A DNA stretch of 9,972 nucleotides from Nocardioidaceae bacterium (GTDB lineage: Bacteria; Actinomycetota; Actinomycetes; Propionibacteriales; Nocardioidaceae), in assembly GCA_013811715.1 (NCBI GenBank), contig JACCUS010000059.1, positions 1 through 9,972 on the forward strand. The letters run 5' to 3'. Below the pieces are notes generated by a model. It saw only the letters and a list, made by a program, of their open reading frames with translations. It did no database searches and had not been told where the DNA came from. Position 1 is the first letter of the stretch. Each line of letters starts with the position of its first letter. A program made the translations under genes and the position numbers. Below, piece after piece: positions 1 through 6,900 of the stretch.

Positions 1-456
1 GTCGATCTGGCGCCGGGCGCGTTGCTCGAGCTCGTCCACCTCGTCCGCGGAGATCCGGGGGTCGCTGTCAGCCAGCACGGCAAGGAGCTTCCACACGCAT
101 GCCTTCCCCTCCACGCCGAGCCGCAGAGTCTCCAGCTCGACGACGTCGCTGAGCGGGGACCGTTTGATCAGGGTCCCGTTGGGCTTGAGCCGTCCTGCCT
201 TCTCTGCCGCCCAGCCCAATGCCATTCGGTGCCGCTGGGGAGACACGTCGAGCCGCTTCATCAACGCGATCAGCGTGTCGCGGTCCGCATTGACCTCACG
301 GGAAAGCCCGATCAGCGTCTCGCGGGCCGCTCGGTCGTGGTGGAGTTGCGCCGCCCGACGGAAGAGGTGCACTCCGACACTGGCGCCGGTGAGGTGGTCG
401 TTGAGGTAGAGCGCCAACAGGTCGCCGCCGCTCGGAGCCCCGGGATGCTGGTTCAT
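1..456 (-). CDS. Ferritin-like, probably four-helix protein of unknown function (3' end cut by window edge)
   Basis: The reading frame is open for 152 codons from an ATG at 456 to the window edge, with no stop. The protein is rich in Leu, Ala, Arg and Glu and mostly amphipathic helix. It begins with a short Gly/Pro tail, followed by helices near residues 12-40, 42-70, 102-131 and 136-152. It resembles from memory a family of about 160-residue actinobacterial hypothetical proteins with ferritin-like bundles; its most distinctive stretch is around residues 80-103 (GWAAEKAGRLKPNG, then RSPLSDV). I cannot see a convincing paired Glu-x-x-His di-iron site, so metal binding is not claimed. Probably only about 10-20 residues are missing at the C-terminus. 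The gene lies 49 bp after prfB but has its own SigB/SigF-type promoter, so a general-stress role is inferred. The biochemical function is unknown. Confidence 0.8.
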   Translation of the reverse strand, partial: MNQHPGAPSGGDLLALYLNDHLTGASVGVHLFRRAAQLHHDRAARETLIGLSREVNADRDTLIALMKRLDVSPQRHRMALGWAAEKAGRLKPNGTLIKRSPLSDVVELETLRLGVEGKACVWKLLAVLADSDPRISADEVDELEQRARRQID

Positions 457-491
457 GCGCCGCCCGTACCCAACCGTGGCGCCCACCAAAC
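457..491 (-). promoter_or_regulatory. Candidate SigB/SigF-type promoter of the ferritin-like gene
   Basis: Read on the minus strand, GTTT (491-488) is followed after exactly 16 bases by GGGTAC (471-466). This matches the consensus known for actinobacterial general-stress sigma factors (Streptomyces SigB, mycobacterial SigF: GTTT, 14-17 bases, GGGTA). The ATG at 456 begins only 9 bases after GGGTAC, so a start point 6-8 bases downstream would leave an untranslated leader of about 1-3 bases. No well-spaced Shine-Dalgarno sequence fits between them. The motif match is seen directly; sigma-factor assignment is inferred. Confidence 0.65.
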
Positions 492-505
492 CCGACGTCT
501 GGACG

Positions 506-1615
506 CTAACCCGAGGTCGCCGAACGCCGCCAGCGGATACCCGCCTCGATGAAGTCGTCGAGGTCGCCGTCGAGCACGCGCGAGGGGTTGCCCTCCTCGT
601 ACTCGGTCCGCAGGTCCTTGACCATCTGGTAGGGGTTCAAGACATAGGACCGCATCTGGTCTCCCCACGACGCCGCGACGTCTCCGCGCATCTCGTCGAG
701 CGTGGCCTTCTCCTCGGCCCGCTTCATCGCGAGCAGCTTGGCCTTCAAGATCACCATGGCCGTGTTCTTGTTCTGCAGCTGGCTCTTCTCGTTCTGCACG
801 GCCACCACCAGGCCGGTCGGGATGTGGGTGAGCCGCACGGCTGAGTCGGTGGTGTTGACGCTTTGCCCGCCGGGTCCCGAGGAGCGGAAGACGTCGGTGC
901 GGACCTCCTCGTCCGGGATGTCGATCTCGTCGGTCTGCTCGATCACCGGCACGACCTCCACCGCCGCGAAGGACGTCTGCCGTCGCCCCTGGTTGTCGAA
1001 CGGTGAGATCCGCACCAGCCGGTGGGTTCCCTGCTCGACGCTCAAGGTGCCGTAGGCGTACGGCGCCTTGACGGCGAACGTGGCCGACTTGATGCCGGCC
1101 TCCTCCGCGTAAGACGTGTCGTAGATCTCGGTCGGATACTTGTGCCGCTCGGCCCAGCGCAGGTACATCCGCATCAACATCTCGGCCCAGTCGGCCGCGT
1201 CGACTCCCCCAGCGCCGGAGCGGATCGAGACCAGGGCGTCACGTTCGTCGTACTCACCGGCAAGCAGCGTGCGCACCTCGAGCGCCTGGATGCTCTTGGC
1301 GAGCCGGTCGATCTCACCCTCGGCCTCGGCGAGCGCGGAGTCGTCGTCTTCCTCGGCAGCCAGCCCGGTCAGCACTGCGGCGTCATCGAGGCCGCGGCGA
1401 AGGGCGGTGATCCGGTCGAGCTCGGCCTGCAGCACCGACAGCCGGCCGGTGATGCGCTGCGCGTTGGCCTGGTCGTCCCACAGGTCGGGGGCGGCGACCT
1501 GCTCACCGAGATCGACGATCTCTGCGCGCATGCTATCCGGGTCGAGCACCTGCTCGATGCTCGTCAGCGTCGCGTCGAGGTGCTTCATTCGGTCGGAGAG
1601 GTCAGGGCCTGCCAC
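506..1615 (-). CDS. prfB: Peptide chain release factor 2 (RF2)
   Basis: This cytosolic class I release factor recognises UGA and UAA stop codons in the ribosomal A site and triggers hydrolysis of peptidyl-tRNA. The 369-residue length is normal. The stop-recognition tripeptide SPF, diagnostic of RF2 rather than RF1, is at residues 204-206 (RISPFDNQG). The catalytic GGQ motif is at 249-251 (SSGPGGQSVNT), and the region before it (GAGGVDAADWAEMLMRMY) is typical of the family. The start is a GTG at 1615; the next Met is residue 10, but alignment by eye to mycobacterial RF2 favours the longer form. No in-frame TGA or programmed +1 frameshift, as in E. coli prfB, is present: the frame is continuous. 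There is no clear Shine-Dalgarno sequence, and a TACCCT hexamer lies 7 bases before the start. Confidence 0.97.
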   Translation of the reverse strand: MAGPDLSDRMKHLDATLTSIEQVLDPDSMRAEIVDLGEQVAAPDLWDDQANAQRITGRLSVLQAELDRITALRRGLDDAAVLTGLAAEEDDDSALAEAEGEIDRLAKSIQALEVRTLLAGEYDERDALVSIRSGAGGVDAADWAEMLMRMYLRWAERHKYPTEIYDTSYAEEAGIKSATFAVKAPYAYGTLSVEQGTHRLVRISPFDNQGRRQTSFAAVEVVPVIEQTDEIDIPDEEVRTDVFRSSGPGGQSVNTTDSAVRLTHIPTGLVVAVQNEKSQLQNKNTAMVILKAKLLAMKRAEEKATLDEMRGDVAASWGDQMRSYVLNPYQMVKDLRTEYEEGNPSRVLDGDLDDFIEAGIRWRRSATSG

Positions 1616-1628
1616 GGTCGCAAGGGTA
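1616..1628 (-). promoter_or_regulatory. Candidate -10 box for a leaderless prfB transcript
   Basis: On the minus strand TACCCT (1628-1623) matches the actinobacterial -10 pattern TANNNT. Seven bases separate it from the GTG start of prfB, the spacing expected when transcription begins at the start codon itself. No convincing -35 box is visible about 17 bases upstream, and such hexamers also arise by chance, so this is tentative. Confidence 0.35.
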
Positions 1629-1653
1629 CGCCGCCGCGCTGCCCGCCCGCGAG

Positions 1654-1911
1654 TCAGTCAGGGCGCTGCTGGCCCTGCCAGTTGGACGACTCGCCGGGAC
1701 GCTCGAACGACTCCGTGCCCGGCTTCGGGTCGGGCTCGCTGCCAGGACCGGGGTCCATCGGGTCGGGATCCTCGAACGGGTCGCGGTTGGGGGCGTTGGG
1801 GACATCCTCCGGATCGGTCTCTAGCTGCTCCTTGACCTTGGCGTCTGCGACATCCTCCTCGGAGGGGACACCTTCGTCTTGGATCGGTGGTTCTTTCGCG
1901 CCTTCAGTCAT
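1654..1911 (-). CDS. Small acidic, proline-rich protein, probably disordered (hypothetical)
   Basis: This is an 85-residue frame from ATG 1911 to TGA 1654. It is strongly acidic and lacks hydrophobic segments, so it should be soluble, without a signal peptide or membrane span. The N-terminal half is rich in Glu, Asp and Lys (residues 13-34 could form a charged helix). The C-terminal half carries Asp-Pro and Gly-Pro steps (DPFEDPDPMDPGPG around residues 44-57), typical of intrinsic disorder. I do not recognise a family and assign no function. It sits between the ABC permease (48 bp upstream) and prfB (38 bp downstream), with no competing frame that looks better, so it fills the gap naturally. 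A GGGTAC hexamer lies 9 bases before the ATG. The main alternative is a spurious frame in high-GC DNA. Confidence 0.6.
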   Translation of the reverse strand: MTEGAKEPPIQDEGVPSEEDVADAKVKEQLETDPEDVPNAPNRDPFEDPDPMDPGPGSEPDPKPGTESFERPGESSNWQGQQRPD

Positions 1912-1926
1912 GAGCCACCCGTACCC
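1912..1926 (-). promoter_or_regulatory. Possible GGGTAC -10 element before the 85-residue gene
   Basis: On the minus strand GGGTAC (1926-1921) precedes the ATG by exactly 9 bases, the same layout as at the ferritin-like gene. A GTTT-type -35 is absent at 14-17 bases upstream (GGCA/GGGC there instead), so it is at best half a SigB/SigF-type promoter. The GGGTGG between it and the ATG is a poorly spaced Shine-Dalgarno alternative. CACCC and GGGTG flank the hexamer as a 5-bp inverted repeat. Confidence 0.25.
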
Positions 1927-1959
1927 CTGGGTGACGCATCCATGCCCGCCCCAAGCGGC

Positions 1960-3021
1960 TCACTGGGCTTCCCATCTGAAGAAGCGGCTCGCGATCGCCG
2001 CCACGACGACACCGAACCCGAGCAGGATCGCCATCGGGACCAATGCGGCCTCCGGCCCCTGACCGCGGACCATGACGTCGGTCATCCCCTCGTTGAGGTG
2101 GCGCAACGGCAGCAGGTGGGAGACGAAGTCGAGCCACGCCGGCGCATCGTCGAGTGGGAAGAACGAGCCGGACAAGAACGCCATCGGCAACACGAAGATG
2201 TTGACCAGGTTGGTGGCGCCCTCGACGGTCGTGGAGACGGCGCCGGCGAGCAGCCCGAAAGCCATGAACGACAGCGCGCCGCACAACAGCAGCGGGACCG
2301 CCATCCACCACGACCCGGTGAGACGCAGGTCGAACACCAGCACCGCGAGACCGATGAAGACCACCGTCTGCAGCAGTGCGACGAGCAGGGTCACCCCGAT
2401 CCTCGCCGCGACCACCGCCTCCGTGTGGACCGGCGCCAACCTGATCCGGCGTAGGAGCTTGCTGGTCCGCCATCCGACGAGCGTCACGGCGGGGCCGAAC
2501 GTCGCGCTCGTGGCTATCGCCCAGCCCAGCAGGCCCGGCGTCACGAACGCGATGGTCTCCAACGACTCGTCCTCGACCCGTTCGGAGCGGAAGCCGAACG
2601 CGGGCGGCTGCCCGGACGCGGCGATGTTCGCCGCCTGCACGAAGGACCGAAGCGTCCCCTGGGCGACCGCGGCCTGCACCTGGTCGGCCTCGCTGTAGTG
2701 CACGACGATGTTCCTCCCTCGCTGCTCGATCGCCATCGCGACATCGCCGTCACGCACCTGCTCGATCGCGGCGTCGAGGTCGCCGGTTTCGCTCACGTCG
2801 AAGGCCTCGTCGAAGGCCGTCTGAGCCGCCGGCGGCATCGACTCCAACAGCCGCACGTCGCCGACCCGGACCGCCTCTATCGCGGGCGCGTCCTCGTCGG
2901 GGAAGATGCCGCCGAACAGCACCAGGAACATCAACGGGAAGACGAAGGTGAAGAAGACGGCCTGCCGGTCCCGGAGGTACCCCCTGAGGAGCGCCGTCGC
3001 CAGGCTCCGGGAGCCGGTCAC
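1960..3021 (-). CDS. ABC-2 type transporter permease
   Basis: This is the integral membrane half of an ABC exporter, 353 residues. One membrane segment near the N-terminus (about 21-40, FFTFVFPLMFLVLFGGIF) is followed by a large soluble domain (about 41-155), probably outside the membrane. A C-terminal block of about five segments then follows (roughly 156-183, 203-231, 238-262, 271-289 and 326-346). This arrangement, plus the FLSGSFFPL and SHLLPLRHLNEGM stretches in the last part, is typical of ABC-2 permeases of the NatB/DrrB type. The start is a GTG at 3021 that shares GTGA with the TGA stop of the ATPase gene, indicating translational coupling. The open frame extends 232 codons further upstream, but that part is out-of-frame ATPase sequence. 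Substrate unknown; drugs, lipids or ions are all possible for this class. Confidence 0.92.
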   Translation of the reverse strand: MTGSRSLATALLRGYLRDRQAVFFTFVFPLMFLVLFGGIFPDEDAPAIEAVRVGDVRLLESMPPAAQTAFDEAFDVSETGDLDAAIEQVRDGDVAMAIEQRGRNIVVHYSEADQVQAAVAQGTLRSFVQAANIAASGQPPAFGFRSERVEDESLETIAFVTPGLLGWAIATSATFGPAVTLVGWRTSKLLRRIRLAPVHTEAVVAARIGVTLLVALLQTVVFIGLAVLVFDLRLTGSWWMAVPLLLCGALSFMAFGLLAGAVSTTVEGATNLVNIFVLPMAFLSGSFFPLDDAPAWLDFVSHLLPLRHLNEGMTDVMVRGQGPEAALVPMAILLGFGVVVAAIASRFFRWEAQ

Positions 3022-3920
3022 GCGCGGTACTCCCGCCCGGTCAGCTCCAAGAACACGTCCTCGAGCGTGGCGCCCCTGACCTGGAGGCCGGCCAACGCCT
3101 TCTTCTCGGCCAGCGCGGCCAGCACCGTCGACGGGTCGCGGGTGGCCAGCACGATCGACGTCTCGGTGCGTTCGACGCTGTCGACGCCGGGCAGCCGGTT
3201 GGCGTCTGCGCCGTCCAGCGCGGCGGGCTCCACGCTGATCAGCACGGCGGCGTCGAGGCCGCGGACCAACGCCGCCGGGGCGTCGAGCTGCAAGATCTTC
3301 CCGTGATCCATGATCGCCACCCGGTCGCACAGCGCCTCGGCCTCGTCCATGTAGTGAGTGGTGAGCACGACGGTGCGACCGTGCGTGCTGAGCCCGCTGA
3401 GCAGGTCCCACAGATTGCGACGAGCCTGCGGGTCGAGGGCCGCCGTCGGCTCGTCGAGGAACACGACCTCGGGCTCGTGCACGAGCGCGCAGGCGATCGA
3501 CAGGCGCTGCAGCTGGCCGCCCGACAGCTGCTCGGTGCGGGTGTCGGCCTTGTCGGTCAGCCCGACCCGCTCCAGCCAGTCGTCGCCCGTGGCGCCAGGG
3601 ACGCCGTACAGGGCGGCGAACGTGCGTATCTGCTCGCGCGCCGTCAACATCTCGAAGAACGCCGACGCCTGCAGCTGGACCCCGATGCGGGGCAGCAGCG
3701 CGCTGTTGCGCGGCCACGGCGACGTGCCCAGCAAGGAGACGTCGCCGCTGTCGGCGGCGCGCAGGCCCTCGATGATCTCCAGGGTCGTCGTCTTGCCAGC
3801 GCCGTTGGGGCCGAGGATCCCGAAGAACTCCCCTTGCTGGACACTGAAACTCACGCCGTCGACCGCGCGCAGGCGCCCGTAAGACTTGCGCACCTCGTTG
3901 ACGCTCAGAATCTCCCCCAT
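3018..3920 (-). CDS. ABC transporter ATP-binding protein (DrrA/NatA-like exporter ATPase)
   Basis: This cytoplasmic ATPase drives the ABC-2 permease encoded just after it. Counted from ATG 3920 (300 residues), the Walker A motif GPNGAGKTT is at 37-45, a Q-loop glutamine near 84, the signature LSGGQ at 132-136, and Walker B VVFLDEP at 152-158 with catalytic Glu157. The D-loop AALD is at 160-163 and the switch His189 lies in TTHYMDEAE. The C-terminal extension ending in TLEDVFLELTGREYRA is characteristic of drug- and polyketide-exporter ATPases such as DrrA. A TTG at 3926 could add two residues; ATG 3920 is preferred because it leaves an AGG about 8 bases upstream. It starts 9 bases after the stop of the glutamate dehydrogenase gene and overlaps the permease start by 4 bases, so the three genes are probably one transcript. 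The substrate cannot be read from sequence. Confidence 0.94.
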   Translation of the reverse strand: MGEILSVNEVRKSYGRLRAVDGVSFSVQQGEFFGILGPNGAGKTTTLEIIEGLRAADSGDVSLLGTSPWPRNSALLPRIGVQLQASAFFEMLTAREQIRTFAALYGVPGATGDDWLERVGLTDKADTRTEQLSGGQLQRLSIACALVHEPEVVFLDEPTAALDPQARRNLWDLLSGLSTHGRTVVLTTHYMDEAEALCDRVAIMDHGKILQLDAPAALVRGLDAAVLISVEPAALDGADANRLPGVDSVERTETSIVLATRDPSTVLAALAEKKALAGLQVRGATLEDVFLELTGREYRA

Positions 3921-3929
3921 GGCCAACGC

Positions 3930-6900
3930 CTACGTGAGCATCGCTCGTGCGACGCGGAGCCCGACCGACATGCGGGCCAGGTCGGCCCCGTCGTCGGCGG
4001 TGATCTCGTCGAGCGTCGCGGTGGCTCGGCTGACGACGACGTCGTCACCCTTCTCCCAGGCCGCGACGCGGTCGGCGGCGGTGGCGGCTGTGTCGGTGCC
4101 GGCCAACACCTGTGCGGTCAGCTGCGCGTGCACCGCGTGCAGGTCGTCGCGCAGTGATGCCCGCGCCATCGTCTGCCACCGGTCGTCGCGGGGTAGCGCC
4201 ACGATCTTGGCCAGCAGCGCGCTCAGCCCGATCCGTTCCGCCAAGGTGGCGTGCACCCTGGCCACCTCGAGGGCGTCGATGTCGTCCCGCTTGGCGATCT
4301 CGACCACCTCCAACGCGGCGTACGACGGCGGCAGCACCGCGACGCACTCCGCGAGCTCGTCGGGCACCCCTGCCTCTGTCAACCGATGCCGACGGGCGTC
4401 GTACTCCTCGGCAGCCACCCCGATGAGGATCTTCGGTAGCTCCTGCACGACCTCCTGGATCGCCGTGCCGAAGTGGTCGACCGTCGCCTCGGAGTCCAGT
4501 GGTGGCCTGCGGTTGTTGACCATCCACCGCGTCGCCCGCTCGATCAGGGTGCGCACCGTCAGCCGCATGTCCGTCTGGACGGCCGCGTCGACCGAGCCGT
4601 CCAAGGCATTGATCTCGCGGATCAGGTGGTTCGCGCCGTACACCTCGCGGCAGACGAGGTTGGCAATGGCGAGCTCCTCAGCGGTCGCGCTGGTCTCCTG
4701 GCTGAGCCGGTGGAAGAACGTGATGCCGGCGAAGTTGACCAGGCTGTTGACCGCCTGGGTCGCGATGATCTCGCGGCGCAGCGGGTGGGTGGCCATCTGC
4801 GTGCGGTACGGCTGCCGCATGTTGCTGGGGAAGTAGCCGAACAGCTCGCCTCGCAGGAAGGGGTCATCGGGGAAATCGCTCTGCAGCAGCTGGTCGGCCA
4901 ACACGATCTTGGTGTAGGCGAGGAGCACGGCGAGCTCGGGGGCGGAGAGGCCGGTGCCGGCCGCCCGGCGGGCGTCGAGCTCCTTCTCCGACGGGAGGAA
5001 CTCGATCTCCCGGTTGATGAGACCTTGCTTCTCGAGCCGCTTGATCCAGGAGGCGTGGACGTGCATCAGTGGTGCCGCCACGGACTCTGCGCTGGCCATC
5101 GCGAGGTTCTGCCCGTGGTTGTCGGCGAGCACCAGCCGGCCGACCTCCTCGGTCATCGAGGCGAGCAGTTCGTTGCGTTGCTTCTCGGTGATGTCGCCGG
5201 AGTCCATCACCGCCTGGAGCAGGATCTTGATGTTGACCTCGTGGTCTGAGGTGTCAACGCCGGCGGAGTTGTCGATGAAGTCCGTGCAGATCCGACCGCC
5301 CGACCGTGCGTACTCGATCCGCCCCCGTTGGGTCAACCCGAGGTTGCCACCCTCGCCGACCGCCTTGCAGCGCAGCTCTGCGCCGTTAACGCGGATCGCG
5401 TCGTTGGTCTTGTCGCCGGCTTCGGCGTTGGTCTCGGCGGCCGACTTGACGTAGGTGCCGATGCCGCCGTTCCACAACAGATCCACAGGCGACTCGAGCA
5501 CGGCGCGCATCAGCTCGGCCGGAGTCATCTTGGCGGCGCCGGAGTCGATCCCGAGCGCCTTCGCGACCTGCGCGGTGACCGGGATGGACTTCAGTGTCCG
5601 CGCGTAGACCCCGCCACCCTCGGAGATCAACGACCGGTCGTAGTCGTCCCAGCTGGACCGCTGCTGGTCAAACAGGCGGCGCCGTTCGCCGTACGACGTC
5701 GCAGCGTCGGGCGCCGGGTCGAGGAAGATGTGCCGGTGGTCGAACGCCGCGACCAGGCAGATGTGCTCGCTGAGCAACATGCCGTTGCCGAACACGTCAC
5801 CGCTCATGTCGCCGATGCCGACGCAGGTGAAGTCCTCCGCCTGGCAGTCGATGCCCCGCTCGCGGAAGTGCCGGCGTACGGACTCCCAGGCGCCGCGGGC
5901 GGTGATGCCCATCGCCTTGTGGTCATAGCCGACCGAGCCGCCCGAGGCGAACGCGTCCCCCAGCCAGAAGCCGTAGTCCTTGGCCACTCCGTTGGCGATG
6001 TCGGAGAACGTCGCGGTGCCCTTGTCGGCGGCGACCACGAGGTAGGTGTCGTCGGGGTCGTGGCGGACGACTCGCGGCGGCGGGACGGTCTTGCCGTCGA
6101 CTCGGTTGTCCGTGATGTCGAGGAGGCCGGAGATGAACGTCTTGTAGCAGCTGATGCCCTCGGCCATCCAGGCGTCGCGATCGGCGGCTTGGTCCGGGAG
6201 CCGCTTGCAGTAGAACCCACCCTTGGCGCCGACTGGCACGATGACGGCGTTCTTCACCATCTGTGCCTTGACCAGCCCGAGAACCTCGGTGCGGAAGTCC
6301 TCCTGCCGGTCCGACCAGCGCAGGCCGCCGCGGGCGACGGCGCCGAAACGCAGGTGCACGCCCTCGACGCGAGGCGAGTACACGAAGATCTCGAACTCCG
6401 GACGAGGCAGCGGGAGGTCTGGCAGCGCCTCGGGCTCGAGTTTCAAGGAGACATACGGCTTCGGTTTGCCGTCGACGCCGGTCTGGTAGAAGTTCGTCCG
6501 CAGCGTCGCCTTGACCGCGATCAGGTAGCCGCGCAGGATGCGGTCCTGGTCGAGGCTGGCGACGTCGTCGAGCGCTGAGGTGATGCGCTCCTCGAGCTCG
6601 GCCACCGCGCGGTCACGCGCCCCGGCATCAGGCGAGATGTCGTCGCCTGACCCAGGGTCGAAGCGCGCCTCGAAGAGCTCCACCAACAGCCGGGCGATCG
6701 GCACGTTGGCCAAGAAGGCCGCCTCGATGTAGGTCTGGCTGAACGGCGCGCCGGCCTGGCGGAAGTACTTGGCATACGCGCGCAGGATCGAGATCCTCCG
6801 CCAGCCGAGCGCACCTTCGAGCACCAAGGCGGAGAACCCGTCACTCTCGGCCAGACCGGACCACACGGCCATGAAGGCGTCTTGGAAGAGTTCCCGGACG

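Noticed and set aside
1540..1615. Programmed +1 frameshift in prfB
   Set aside because: The frame is continuous from GTG through the conserved RF2 N-terminus with no in-frame TGA; no frameshift is needed.
1624..1629. GGGTAC on the plus strand near the prfB start as another stress promoter
   Set aside because: No GTTT lies 14-17 bases upstream and no plus-strand gene follows.
1022..2062. Plus-strand open frame of 346 codons across prfB and the 85-residue gene
   Set aside because: Antisense to prfB with no recognisable motifs; Gly/Ser-rich run is the reverse reading of Asp/Pro codons.
3022..3717. Upstream extension that would make the permease 585 residues long
   Set aside because: This part overlaps the ATPase gene in another frame and is Arg/Ala/Gly-rich nonsense; the GTGA overlap at 3018-3021 gives a normal 353-residue permease.
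5328..6578. Long plus-strand open frame of 416 codons inside gdh
   Set aside because: It lies antisense to well-conserved dehydrogenase sequence, has an Arg/Val/Gly-rich low-information composition and no recognisable domain; it is expected from strong GC bias.
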